NCBI RefSeq assembly: GCF_949987515.2
Contig: NC_082699.1
Location: 78,349,458 to 78,413,457 of the forward strand
Length of the DNA: 64,000 nt
DNA from: Delphinus delphis
Lineage: Eukaryota > Chordata > Mammalia > Artiodactyla > Delphinidae
Direction: 5' to 3'
Shown: positions 32,819 to 43,519 of the stretch, one piece after another
How positions within the stretch are numbered: position 1 is the first letter of the stretch
How the letters are laid out: the number at the start of each line of letters is the position of its first letter
Program-made: the position numbers and the translations under genes
Notes under the pieces: model-generated
The model's database searches: none
Told to the model about the DNA's origin: nothing
The model's input: the letters and a program-made list of their open reading frames with translations, nothing else

Positions 32819-33414
32819 AGCTCAGCTGGCAGCACATTCAAGAGTGATGGAGCCCACCTTCCCCAGGCCTCTGTCCCCTTTCCCTGAGCCCAGGAAGTCG
32901 GATTGCCTCCAGAGAAGCCAGGGTCCTGGAATCAGGACTTGGAGCCTCCTGGCCTCCTGCCTGGAACTTGCGTCCCCGCTCTGCAGGTTGGAAAGACAAA
33001 GCTCACCTCCTCCAGGAAGACCTCCTTCCCTCGCCTAATTCTCAGTGTTCTCCCCTCTTCCCCAACGCCAGACGTGCTGGCTATCTCCACGTTAGCGAGA
33101 AACACGTTCACTGCTTGTTATCCACAGCAGTGACCGCTGGTTGCACAGGGATTCCAAGGAGGATCAGTGTGCCATCCCCGTCAAGGCACTTGGGCCCCGT
33201 GGGTGCTTCAGGGATGAAAGCAGAAGACCTTGCCAGGAAAGAGGCCTGCAGGTGAGGGGAAAGACACTAGTCCCACGTGAAGTCCATCAGCCACACCGGA
33301 GCACCTTGTTTATCGGGGTCGGGGGGGATCCAGGCCAAGCTGCAAAGCACAGGAGGAGGCAGGAAAAGCAGGAGGACAGCATCCAGGGTCACAGATGTGC
33401 CCCTTCATCTGGCT
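32819..33414. other. Single-copy sequence, no gene recognised
   Basis: No supported feature. Confidence 0.4.
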
Positions 33415-33520
33415 CGACGTACCTCGCCAAGTGGTCTTCAGTGGGCCTCCCGGCCTCTCTGCGCCTCGGTTTCCTTATCTACAGGATGGGGTTGCTGTGA
33501 GCTGAGAGCACGACTGAGTG
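33415..33520 (+). mobile_element. MIR SINE fragment
   Basis: CTCTGCGCCTCGGTTTCCTT, then ATCTACAGGATGGGGTTGCT is the MIR sense core. Confidence 0.75.
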
Positions 33521-33621
33521 AGTGCGTGTCAGGCCCTTCAGCCCACTGCTCAGTGATGTTGTGACCAGAGCCTGTGTTCCCTCTACTTCCCGCCTTCATC
33601 TGTGGTGTTTTTCAGGAGGAA

Positions 33622-33785
33622 GTTTGGCCTGGTGGCTAAGTGCACAGACTCTGATATTAAACCCACTTGGATTTGAGTCCCAGCTCTGCCACTTACTGTG
33701 TGAGGTCACTCAGCCACTCTGTGCCACAGGTTTCTTATGGCAACCTGAGCACCATAAAAAAATACCTCACAGGGTTGGAGATGCA
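33622..33785 (+). mobile_element. MIR SINE, well preserved
   Basis: GGTGGCTAAGTGCACAGACT, then GAGTCCCAGCTCTGCCACTT, then CTCAGCCACTCTGTGCCACA and a CCTCACAGGGTTGGAGATG block cover most of the MIR from its tRNA-like head. Confidence 0.92.
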
Positions 33786-33949
33786 TCCTGGAATCCACAT
33801 GTGATGGTTGGAGCTGAAGCAGCCTCACTGGGCTACAAGATCACCAAGTAAAGGGAGTTTTGTCTGTGGTTGCTGGATCCTAAATATTTCCTAATTGGAG
33901 TCTCCCGTGTCTACTGAGGTGAGTGGACACGATGCAGGGACGGGGCCCT

Positions 33950-34125
33950 GTTTTGCTCTGACCCTGTGACCTTAGCATGTTGTGGACACTCTGCATTTCT
34001 GCTGCCTCATCCGTAAAGGCAGCCATGCTACACCTCCCTAGTGGGTTGCTGGGAGGATTGAGACACTGGGTACAAGTTGTGCAGCATGGCGCCTGCCACG
34101 TGGGAAGGCTCACGATAGCTCAGCC
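33950..34125 (+). mobile_element. MIR SINE
   Basis: ACCCTGTGACCTTAGCATGT, CTGCCTCATCCGTAAAGGCA, GTGGGTTGCTGGGAGGATTG and a GCCTGCCACGTGGGAAGGC tail follow the MIR order. With the copy at 33622, two MIRs lie in the same orientation within 0.5 kb. Confidence 0.8.
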
Positions 34126-34254
34126 AGTTAACTATTAAATGTCTGCTGTGTTGATCAGCTAAGCAATCTGCACATTGCATTCTATTGAATCCATCCAACT
34201 TCACATTGGAATTTCATAAGAAAGCTTCACAAACATTTCCTATTTCACCATTTG

Positions 34255-34738
34255 CAACAATTAGATTTAGTGGTAAGTCACAGGGACTCAAAATAGCAGT
34301 GGCCTAAATGAGGAAGAAGTGTATTTCTCCTTCTTTCATAAAGCCTGGAGGCAGACATGCCAGGGCTGGCATGACAGCTCTACTCTGCACAGATCTCAGG
34401 GACCTTGTGTCCCCCTTTCTGTCTTGGTGGGTTCACCAAGCATGGCCTCCATTCCCAAAGCTACTCCATGGCACAAAAAGGATACTGCAGCTCCAACCGT
34501 CACATGTGCATTCCAGTATACCAGGAGGGAGAGGCAGAGTGTGAGTGGCAGCTGACTTTATAGTGGGCCCCTGAAGTATCTTTTGACACTTCTCTTTGCG
34601 TCTCATGGGGGCATCCAGCTGTGAGGAGAGCTGGGAAGTGTCATCTCTGTCTTCTGACTGTGGGCCAGCCAAACATTCTGTTCAAGAAAGGAGAGAACGG
34701 ACATTGTAGGACAACTAGCCATCTCCGACACACCAACA
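34255..34738. mobile_element. Ancient dispersed mammalian repeat, family unassigned
   Basis: AGAAGTGTATTTCTCCTTCT, GGAGGCAGACATGCCAGGGC, TGGCATGACAGCTCTACTCT, GTCACATGTGCATTCCAGTA and a GGACAACTAGCCATCTCC end are blocks of a repeat seen throughout mammalian genomes. Its right end contains the GGGCCAGCC-type segment. The name is not assigned. Confidence 0.55.
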
Positions 34739-34801
34739 TTTAATCATTTTTTAGCATAATTTTAGCCTATTTACCTAGGGAAGCCAGCTCTCAGTTTAAA
34801 G

Positions 34802-34999
34802 CAGGATTTCTTCATTGATAATGATATTTGGGGCTGGATAATCTTTGTTGGGGGATGAGAGAGGGCCGGGCTGTGCATTGCGGAATGTTTAGCAGCCTCT
34901 CTGGGCTCTATCCACTAGATGCCAGTAGCACCCCTCCCTCAGCTGTGACAACCAAAAACTTGCCAAATGTCCCCTGGGGAGCAAAACCGAAAACTTCTG
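34802..34999 (+). mobile_element. MER20 hAT-type DNA transposon with target duplication
   Basis: Begins CAGGATTTCTTCATTGATAA, carries GGCTGGATAATCTTTGTTG, AATGTTTAGCAGCCTCTCTG, CCACTAGATGCCAGTAGCAC and CCAAATGTCCCCTGGGGAGC, and ends near ACTTCTG. The flanking octamers GTTTAAAG (34794-34801) and ATTTAAAA (35000-35007) agree at 6 of 8 positions, as expected of an old hAT target duplication. Nearly full length. Confidence 0.93.
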
Positions 35000-35084
35000 A
35001 TTTAAAACAAAAACAAACGATGACTTGAGAAGAAAGGTCGTTTGGGAAAAACTAATAAAAAATGCAAAGAGATCACGGAAAAAA

Positions 35085-35785
35085 TCCAAGTGTCATCACA
35101 GATAAAGGGATAAGAAAATGTGGTCCATCCACACAATGGAATAGTATTCAGCCTTAAAAAGGAAGGAAATCCTGATACCTGCTGCAGTACGCATGGGCCT
35201 TGAGGACATTATGCCCAGTGAAATAAACCAGTCACAAAAACACGAAGACTGTATGATTCCACTTACATGAGGTCCCTAGAGGAGTAAAATTCATAGAGAC
35301 AGAAAGAAAGATGGGGACCAGTGTCTGGGGGGCGGGGATGGGGAGTTAGTGTTTAATGGTATCGATATATATGGGTTTAATGGGTACAGGGTTTCAGTTT
35401 TTTTTTTTTTTTTTTTTGCGCGGTACGCGGGCCTCTCACTGTTGTGGCCTCTCCCGTTGCGGAGCACAGGCTCTGGACACGCAGGCTCAGCGGCCATGGC
35501 TCACGGGCCCAGCCGCTCCGCGGCACGTGGGATCTTCCCGGACCGGGGCAGAACCCGTGTCCCCTGCATCGGCAGGCGGACTCCCAACCACTGCGCCACC
35601 AGGGAAGCCCCCAAGGGTTTCAGTTTTATAAGCTAAAGAGCTATGGAGATGGATGGTGGCGATGGCTGCCCGGGATGGATGTATTTAACACCACTGAACT
35701 AAACTCTTAAAAACGGTTAAGATGGTTAAGTTTTATGTTACGTGTATGTCATCACAACAAGAAAAATTGGGAAAAAATGCAGTGG
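35085..35785 (+). mobile_element. LINE-1 3' end, split by a SINE
   Basis: GTGGTCCATCCACACAATGG, AATAGTATTCAGCCTTAAAA, GACTGTATGATTCCACTTAC and a GGGGCGGGGATGGGGAGTTA block are followed, beyond the SINE, by GGATGGTGGCGATGGCTGCC, then TTAACACCACTGAACTAAAC and GTTACGTGTATGTCATCACA. This is the L1 3' UTR in order. The SINE at 35402-35610 inserted into it later. Confidence 0.9.
35402..35610 (-). mobile_element. CHR-type SINE, short form, nested in L1
   Basis: Flanked by an exact 14-bp target duplication AGGGTTTCAGTTTT at 35388-35401 and 35614-35627 (three extra bases CCA lie between the SINE edge and the right copy). A long T-run precedes the body. The B-box region has lost one base: GGGGCAGAACCCG where the other short copies have a CACRAACCC form. 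This weakens the pol III promoter of this copy. Confidence 0.96.
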
Positions 35786-36024
35786 GGACGTTCACACTTC
35801 CTTCCAGTCCCAGTATCTCACTTGTTCTCCACCCACCTCCTCTCTCATCATGGTCTTTGGAGACTGAAGTGGGGAGGAAAGCCTGGGTTTCGTCAGTGAA
35901 CTCTTCCGGGAGGTGTAAGCAGACCTTCAGCTCATCATCTCGGTCTATGAACCCAGATAAACCCCAGATTTGAGGTCACGGTATTAAAACACACTCAAAA
36001 GCAGCAGATCTAGAGTCAGATAGA
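35786..36024. other. Short single-copy stretch
   Basis: No feature is recognised. Confidence 0.35.
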
Positions 36025-37015
36025 CCTGACTGTTCATCAAAACGTAAATGGTGAGGACATTTTAAGCACAGGAGCGGTCGACGAATTCACAAACGGAAAG
36101 AAGGACACATTGAATTACATAAAAATGAAAATTCTGCAGCCAGTGAACACAAAAAAGGCAGTGAAGGAAAAGAAACTACAGCAGGGAAAAATAAATCCTC
36201 GGGAACACAGCGTCCTAACAGTTAATACCGTTTGTGAGTAAAGAGTCTATAAAAAGTGATAGGAACACACACAACCTCATACAGGTGATTGGTGAAGGAT
36301 GTGGTTACCCAATTCACAGGAAGCCTAAATGTAATTAGGAAAACAAACACGGGAAAAGAGTCCTCCCTCACCAGTAATGAAGGAGACGTATATGAAAACA
36401 AGGTGCCCGTTCTTGTTGATAAGGGGAACAGACATTAAAACAAGGTAACGTCCGATGTGAGTAGCAGACGTGGAGCTGAGCTTTCATAGCTGTCCTGGTC
36501 CAGCCCCGAGAGCAGGCACTAGGCCGTGAGCGTCACACGCTTAAAAATGCTCCTTCCAGCCCGCAGTTTAATTTCTCAGACGCTATCCCAAGGAAGTAAT
36601 CCTAAATACAAAAATATATATTTTTAGCAAAATAATTAGAAACAACCTAAGCATTTGAGCAAGGGGAATGTTTCAGTAAACAGTGGTTTATCCAGTTGAA
36701 AGAATATTACAGCCGTTAAAAATAATGTTTGCTAAGAGTACGTACAGAGAATGCTTGCAGGGAACAAAAACCTAATGGGTAATAGAGTATAATATGTTTC
36801 CAGCAATGTGAAAAAAATATTCACCACCCCGTTAAAAATGCCTATGAAAAAAAAGGTGCATTAAAAACAATGGAAGGACATATGCTCTCACATATCAGCA
36901 ACGGTTATCTTCGCCTGGTGAGCGACAGGCAACACTTGCCTTATTTTACTGTGCTATTTTCCAAATTTTTCCTGACTTGGTTGTATTGCCTTTCATAAGA
37001 CAAATGTGTTTTGCA
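36025..37015 (+). mobile_element. LINE-1 ORF2 C-terminus and 3' UTR, old
   Basis: The + strand encodes a TLNYIKMKILQPVNTKK-like stretch at about 36110-36160, the C-terminal ORF2 hallmark, followed by the 3' UTR blocks CCCAAGGAAGTAATCCTAAA, AATAATTAGAAACAACCTAA and GTTTCAGTAAACAGTGGTTT. Frameshifts and stops are frequent. It resembles the fragment at 18.3 kb. Confidence 0.82.
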
Positions 37016-38799
37016 AAAGCCTGGCTAACCCCAGAGGAAATGATGTTGTGGTTGATTATTACTGCACGACCCAGCGTTACTCCAGGACACAAAGTCGTGG
37101 AAAATAAATTACAACGGAGGGAAAGTCACAGTTGCCGAGAGCTTCACATCTTTTACTCTCCCAGCCCAGGGATGCCCTCCCCAGTGGGCAGGGCAGGGTG
37201 GTAGGTGTGAACGTGACGAATAAACCTCAATGGGCACGAAGGTGTTGGCCCCTGGGGACGAGGAGTGTGCTCACGAGGCAAACGCCAAGGGCGCGCGCTG
37301 AATGGTAGACGCCTCTCGTAAACTAGATAAATATTTGTGTAGAAGGCATCTCCCACCGGCCCCCGTCCGGGAGCAGAGGCAGACTTCACATTAATGACAT
37401 AGCAGCTGTTCTGTCTCCAGTCTTCTCCATCTGGAGGGTCCTCAGAAGTCCCCTTTGTGTCTCTGGTCCCAGCTTAATTATCGTGTCCAGGTTTGGGTGA
37501 GAAGTTACAGGGTGACCCTGTCCTTTGTGCCCTCGGAGGGGGTGCTGGGGCGCTGCACAGCCGTCACCCTCAGATCTGCCTGTATCTTCACTTGCTGCTG
37601 AGAATCCAGGGACCACGTAGAGGGTCTGCGGGAAGTCTGACAAGTCCAAGGGCCGCTGAGGGCACTCTACATGTCAACAAAAGGAGCTGGGGTCCCCCAA
37701 GAGTCCTGGGGCTGCCTGAGTACACACTGGCTTCCTGAGGGGTTCATGGGTCGCCCGGAGGCCACGGTTCATTGGTGTGCCCACGTCTCAGGCCTCGCCC
37801 CACGTATGTGGCCTGTGGCCTGCAGGAAGCTGGGCTCCTGGCAACAGCCATGGGGTCCTGGTTCAGCAGCGGCAGGACCGAGATGCCCCTCCTTCCCAAG
37901 CCGCCCACCTCTAGGGGCTGTGGCCCCCCTGGGGCAGGGGTCTGGAGGGGTGAGGATGTTGTCCTGGTCCCACACCTCTGTGCTCACCCCTGCTCTGTGC
38001 TGACCCTGCCTCCACTGGGGGGTAACTTTCAGCCTCTCATCAAACCTTCTCCAACGGGCAGATCTATTTTTAGGGGTGGAGTTAGCTCGCATGGGATTTT
38101 TGGAGAACCGAGATGGTCAGGCAGCGCTCGGAGCAGGGGCGTGCACTTCCGATGTTCACGAACCGGCCGACAGCAGACAGCGAGGGCATCATGTTCACGC
38201 AGGGCCTCCCTGTGCTCCTGCCTGCGTGTGGGGGCTGGAGAGAGGCCTCTCTGGGCACCAGGATTGCCTCGGGGAGTGGCCTTGCCGTGGCCTGTCCAGA
38301 CAGGGACACGATCGTCAGTCCTCGCAGTCCTCAGGGCCACCCTGCCAGAGATGGCCTCTCATCCCTGCTCTGCAGAGGGGATGTTCCAGCAGGTGAGTCC
38401 AGAGCAGGATTTGAATCCAGGGCAGGAGAGCCTTTTATTTCCGGACTCCCGCACCGCACCAGGTGCGAGTTCTCTGCGTATGATGGTGACGAGTAGCCAG
38501 GACACACTTTAGGGAAACGTGTCACTCCTTATCAGACCGTCCGTGCTGGGCCGGGGACCAAATCTCATCTGCCTGCTTCCCGTGGCAGGAACAAGGGGCG
38601 CGTGGAGGCCGAGGGGCTGCTTGGGGGCCTGGCGCCCCTCCCGTGCTGTGGCTCTGTGGTTTCTCTCCCTGCGGGGTCCCCAGGCCCCTGTCGCCACCTG
38701 ATCTCGCTTCAGGAATCGCTGGTGGTGAGAAGCCAGTCCTCGGGCAGCCCTCTGTGCTCAGCCAGAGGGCTCATCTTGCTGCTTGCAGCTTAGTAAGAG
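37016..38799. other. Mixed GC-rich sequence, no gene recognised
   Basis: The 246-codon plus frame (37772-38512) overlaps several antisense frames and has no domain. A CpG-richer patch lies at about 38085-38220 (about ten CpGs in 130 bp), too short for an island. A weak minus MIR may lie at 38330-38450 (GCAGGATTTGAATCCAGGGC). Confidence 0.4.
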
Positions 38800-38995
38800 G
38801 GAAGCTTGGGCAGAGGACACAGCTAAGACAAACGTGGCCTGAGGTCCTGGAATGATCAGGAAAGTTCCAGTGGTGTGCCGTGAGCAGGGTAGCTGTTCAG
38901 AGAGGGTGAGGGGCAGGGCCAGGCATGGTCTTGTCAGCCACGGGAAGGGGCGTGTCCTGCAGCTTCATTCGCTGGCGCTGCATTCAAAGTTGCAT
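38800..38995 (-). mobile_element. L2 LINE fragment (weak)
   Basis: GGGCCAGGCATGGTCTTGTC, then AGCCACGGGAAGGGGCGTG recalls the antisense L2 block (CCAGATCATGTAGGGCCTTG, then TAGGCCATGG). Confidence 0.35.
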
Positions 38996-39114
38996 TTAGA
39001 GGGTGGAGAGAGGGGTTGAGGGAGAGGGAGGGGCCAGGACGTGCTGGCCTGTGGGTGGAGCCGGCCCCTCCTCCTTGAAACCTCCTCCTGGGCTTCCTGG
39101 CTTGGCGGACCCTG

Positions 39115-39525
39115 GTGGGCTGAATAATGGCCCCTGAAGATGTCCACATCCTAGCCCCCAGAACCTGGGAATATGTTACATTACACAAAAAAGGGGCTTT
39201 ACGGATGTAATCAAGTCGGGTGCCTTGAGATGGGAGATGACCCTGGATTATCCAGGTGGGCCCAATGTCATCACAAGGGTCCTCGTAAGAGGGAGGCAGA
39301 GTGATGTCTGACGACAGAAGTTGGTGACGGAAGCAGAGGCTGGGCTGCTGCGCTTTGAAAATGGAGAAGGGCCGTGAGTCGAGGATGGCAGGGAGTGCGG
39401 CCTCTACAAACTGAAGAGGCAAGGAAGTGGCTCTCCCCTGGGGCCTCTAGAAGGAACCAGCTCTGCCAACACTTCCATCTCAGCCCGGTGAGACCCCTTT
39501 CAACCTCTGACCTCTCGAAGAGAAT
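39115..39525 (+). mobile_element. Ancient dispersed mammalian repeat, family unassigned
   Basis: GGCTGAATAATGGCCCCTGA, AGATGTCCACATCCTAGCCC, ACCTGGGAATATGTTACATT, GGATTATCCAGGTGGGCCCA and ATGTCATCACAAGGGTCCTC match a very common mammalian repeat, sense direction. The 3' end (AATAAA, GTTTAAGCC) is missing. Confidence 0.68.
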
Positions 39526-39689
39526 ACATTCATGTCGTTTCCAGCCTCAGCACAGCATACATTCATGATTTTCTGCATAGACCGATAGACTGCTTGATTG
39601 AAACTCTTGCGATAGGTGGTACTTTCAAGGGGGCCATACCAACATATCTTATGTTCCCCCTACACTGAGGCCTTGACGTGGCTTTAGAG

Positions 39690-40105
39690 ACAGTTGGGGG
39701 TCAGTGTTCCCTCTCGTTGAATCTGGGCAGGCCTGGGACCATGGTGTACTTGACACCAGGTGACTTCTGAGGCCAAGTCAGGTGATCTGCCAGATCCCCT
39801 GGGAACTGAGCCACCAGCCCGTGAGGAAGCCCCAGCAGCTTCGTGGGGAGCCCAGGTGCAGGAGCTCCCGCCACAGCCCGGGTGGGGTCCTGGTCCGCAG
39901 CCGCCAACATCCAGGCATGTGAGTGAGCCAGTCTTCAGAAGAATCCAGCCCTTGAAGCTGCCCCAGCTGATGGCCAGTAGAACAGACATGAGCTGTCACC
40001 ACTGAGCCCTGCCCAGATCGCGGTTTTTTGAGCAAAATAAATGTCTTGTTTTAAACCACTGTTTGGGGGTGGTTTTTTTTTTCCCTCTGCAGCAATTGAC
40101 AACTT
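39690..40105 (+). mobile_element. Ancient dispersed mammalian repeat, family unassigned
   Basis: CATGTGAGTGAGCCAGTCTT, then CCCAGCTGATGGCCAGTAGA, an AGCAAAATAAATGTCTTGT polyadenylation-like block, a TTTTAAACCACTG block and a CTGCAGCAATTGACAACTTA end match the 3' half of an LTR-like mammalian repeat. A T-run at 40073-40081 interrupts it. Confidence 0.6.
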
Positions 40106-40119
40106 AATTCTCTAGTTCT

Positions 40120-40660
40120 GTCCACTGAGAGGGCCTGGAGGCAATGGCACCCGGGAGCAGTGAGCACACCCAGTGCCTGGACTTGGGCATTTAAACTTTG
40201 GTGGACTTTCTCCATCAAAAGGTACAGGGGTCCTTGGAGAAATGGCTGACCAGGGTGAGGTGGGGAGTGCGGGGTGAGCCTGGACCATCTTGTAGGAAGT
40301 GCTCAGGGGGTGATGGGAACGTGTCAAAGGACACAGAGCCAGCTGAATGGCTCCCACTGACCAAATCAGGGGCAATTTGAGCTTTAGAACCCATGGGGGG
40401 AGCAAAGCAAACACGAGTCCATACGGATATAAGCAAGTGAATAAATAAGAGTTTGATAAAGAATGTGAGATACGCACAGTTTCAAATACTCCACCCCAAA
40501 CCCGTATTCAGTCTCAGGACTTGATGACGTCAGCGCATCAGTGGGCGTGTCTTGTGATTGCGATGTGTGTACTATGGGTATGTGGGAGAACGTCCTATTT
40601 TGTAAGAAACACACACGGAAGTGTTTAAAGGCGAAGCGGCAACAGTGTGGCAACTTACTG
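40120..40660. mobile_element. Old LINE-1-like fragment, inverted relative to 14.4-15.6 kb
   Basis: GTGTCAAAGGACACAGAGCC, then AATGGCTCCCACTGACCAAA and GAGTCCATACGGATATAAGC, then GTGAATAAATAAG are the complement of blocks at 15.1-15.25 kb, so both copies come from one family in opposite orientation. Confidence 0.55.
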
Positions 40661-41834
40661 TCATATGGTTCAGAGAAAAAGTTACAAGTGCTGTACCTGC
40701 ATATAGGAACCGGGTCACCCCACAGCTGTTCATGCAGAGAGAGTGTTGAGACAGGGGAGGGCTTGGAACTTGGAGAGATGTGAAGAGCCAGGTGAGGCTG
40801 TGGCTTCGTTCTCAGGCAGGAGGCAAGGTGAATCCATCTGCCCGATAGGAGGTGAGATTGCCAGGAGGAAAGATGCATTCTGCCCCGTCCTTGCCTCCCC
40901 TCCTGTCTGCATCTTCTCTACCCTCTTTCCAGGCTGAGAGGAGCCTTGAATCACACAGGCCATCCTACCAGACTGTGGGAGGCTGATGCCACGAGCACCG
41001 TGGGCAGAGAAGGGAGTCTGGGTGCGGGGATGGGGAAGTCCAGGTTTAGACCTCGACTCTGCCTCTTGGAGGATGTACAAGGCAAGGCTTGAGACTCAGT
41101 TTCCCCCAAGGATCTGTTGGGAGCTTGCACGGTCAGTGCTAACCTGGTTTCTTCGCCAGAGCTGCTTCCAGCACAGACGCGCTGAGCCTCGTTCCTTGGG
41201 TTTAATCTTTTGCGGGTGAGATGTTGCCGGGGCAACATGCAGGGGCAGGCAGGTGCCCTCAGCTGGGGCAGGGGATGTGCTCATCAGCTCCCAGTGCCAG
41301 CTGGGGGTTTGGTGGCTTCTCTCTACGTGCAGTGAACTGGGAGGACCGTCCCCACACCACAGCGGAGGCTCACAGAGGCGCTGGGGACCCCTCAGCCCCA
41401 GGGCCAGTGGGATTTCCCCTTGAGTCACTCTCCCGAATCCCACGGGGGCGGTGACGCCGAGCCCCACCTGTCTCCGGGTCTCCCCCTGGGACAGGAGGGC
41501 CGTCCCCTCTGCAGAGTTTCAGGGTGGCCAGTCCAGAGACAGGCAGGACTGTTCTCAAGCTCACCCTCTGCCGGTCCGTGGGGAGGTTGCAGAGGGGACG
41601 GAGCCTGGTGTCATCCCGGAGCTCACGGTCACACGGGGAACAAGCTTGGCTGGAAAAGTCCCCGACACTTGGAATCCGATCTGAGTCCAGGGTCGCATTC
41701 AGCACGTCCTGCTTGCCGGGGAGGCTTCTGGGAGGGTTTTTACCTCTCAGAACCTCACCTCCCGCCCCGTGCAGTGAGGGCGCCTGGCCTGCAGTCTCAG
41801 ACCGCCAAGGGAGATAAGAGGGGCAGGCGCAGTA
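40661..41834. other. GC-rich sequence, no gene recognised
   Basis: A weak plus MIR (AGACTCAGTTTCCCCCAAGG) may lie at 41040-41120. Frames of 123-191 codons overlap antisense frames. No domain. Confidence 0.4.
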
Positions 41835-41890
41835 CAGTGTGATACACCGTGACACAACGCGATGCAGTGTGACATAACGTGATGCAGCGT
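41835..41890 (+). repeat. 10-bp tandem repeat, about 5.5 units
   Basis: Successive decamers AGTGTGATAC, ACCGTGACAC, AACGCGATGC, AGTGTGACAT and AACGTGATGC share an ANYGTGAYRC-like pattern with period 10, one turn of B-form DNA. Confidence 0.75.
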
Positions 41891-42984
41891 TCCTTCCTGC
41901 TCTCCTGTGGGTGCTGGGAGCTGAGGGCTGGGCCTGATGGGACACGGTCCGGTATGAGAATCAGAGCAAGAGATACAGAGAGACGGGGGAGAGAACGGGC
42001 GCAGGAGAGAGCAAGAGATGGGGGCAGAGAGAGCCCGGGTCCTGCGGGCCCTTTCCTCCGCGCTCACCGGTCGCTCCAGGCTCGGCTTGAGGAGAGACAT
42101 GTTGGTGAGTTTGCTGCAACCCTTGCTCAGGTGACCAAGTGCCCCGACACTGGCACCTCCAGATTTGGGTGTTGACAGCAGCCCTGGATGAGCAGGGCAT
42201 TTCCTCTCCTTCCCGCCCTCTCCCTGCAGATCTAGGCAGCAGGGGTACCCGGGCAGCAGCCTGGACACCCACCGGCATCCGCCCACTGCTGATGCCCGAT
42301 GGCCCCAACCCTGCAGGCACCCGGCGAGTTCACGGCCTCACTTCTCTGGCGCCCTGGGCCCAGGCACGCTTCCATCACCCTCTCTCTCCGGAGCAGGTTG
42401 AGGGGTCCTGGATGCAAGACACACCCCCGCCACGTGGGCACTGTGGGGGCCTCAGACTCACTTTCTGGAGCCTCAGTTAACCCACCCTTCAAATGGGACC
42501 ACAGTCCTGACCCCTGGGCAGGCGAGGGGCCTCTGATGTTGTGGGTGGGTGCCTGTGGCCAGGGTCCTGGCGTAGGTGGCAGTCAGAGAGCAGGGGGTGT
42601 GCTGTGTCTGGGGTCCCGGGACCACGGGAGCGGAACGGGAGCCTGGTCTGGCCACGGGCGTCTTGCTTCTGTCCTTGCTGCCCTCGCTCTGTCTAGGGCC
42701 TCCCTGCTCAGTGTGGGGAATGCGTGGAGCCCGTTGCTCTCAGCAGGCCTTTGGGGTTTGCTGTATTTGTTCTGGGCAACGTATTCAAGAAGGGCAGAGC
42801 CCTGGGGCAGGGGGCTGGTCGAGGGCTCTTGTGTGGGTGGCGGCAGGGCTGGTCGCGTTGGTTCTGCACGATAGAGATATTCCATGTCGGGTCATATCCA
42901 GAATGGGGGCCCTCCCTGGCTCCCCCTCCATGTGGGCGTGCAGGGGCCCAGAGCTCCCGCCTCTTCCGTCCTCAACGTTTGCCC
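41891..42984. other. GC-rich sequence with a purine-rich patch, no gene recognised
   Basis: Purine-rich stretch at about 41955-42040 (GAGAGACGGGGGAGAGAACG). A possible plus MIR core (GGAGCCTCAGTTAACCCACC) lies near 42468. No exon is supported. Confidence 0.4.
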
Positions 42985-43345
42985 TGGGATGGTTAGTTTC
43001 TTGTGCCAGCGTGACCAGGCTACTGTGACAGCTATTCAATGAAACATCGATCTAGGTGTGGCCGTGAAGACGTTTCATAGCTGTGATTAATATCTACAAT
43101 CGCTGGATGCTAAGTTCGGAGGTTATCCTTGATAACGTGGGTGGGCCACATCCAATCCGTTGAAGGCCTCAGGGCAGCACTGAGTTTTCCTGAGGAAGAT
43201 GCCATTCCGCCTGAGTTTTCCACCTTCCGGCCTGCCCTGCAGATTTCAGAGCTGCCAGCCACCATAGTCACATAAGCCAATGTGGGGGAATAAACCTCTT
43301 AGATACACACGTCTGTCTCCCTGTTGTGTGTCCCTGCAGAACCCT
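42985..43345 (+). mobile_element. MLT2-type LTR (ERVL relic)
   Basis: GGTTAGTTTCTTGTGCCAGC (the TTTTATGTGTCAAC region), GGTGGGCCACATCCAATCCG, TTGAAGGCCTCAGGGCAGCA, a CATAAGCCAATGTGGGGGAA block, GGAATAAACCTCTTAGATAC and a CTGTTGTGTG end follow the MLT2 LTR order. A solo, non-coding, ancient endogenous retroviral relic. Confidence 0.75.
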
Positions 43346-43519
43346 GCCTGTTGCAGCCTCCAGACTCACCCGGCTCAAGTTTCTCAGGCCAGCGCATCGG
43401 CTTGGAGGCTCCTGATGGGCCGGGCCTGGCATCGGCCACACGCCCTTCTTCCACGTTCCACTGGGTGAACTCGGCCCCCTGGCCACACCTTACTGCGAGG
43501 AGGCTGGGGAGTGTGTCTA
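43346..43519. other. Short single-copy stretch
   Basis: No feature is recognised. Confidence 0.35.

Noticed and set aside
35444..35710. Similar peptides (for example the HGSRAQPLRG-like stretch) encoded at 3.0, 19.2, 27.3, 35.5 and 48.8 kb, suggesting a gene family
   Set aside because: All come from the CHR SINE body and not from a protein family.
38085..38220. CpG patch as a CpG island
   Set aside because: Too short and only about ten CpGs. No promoter features.
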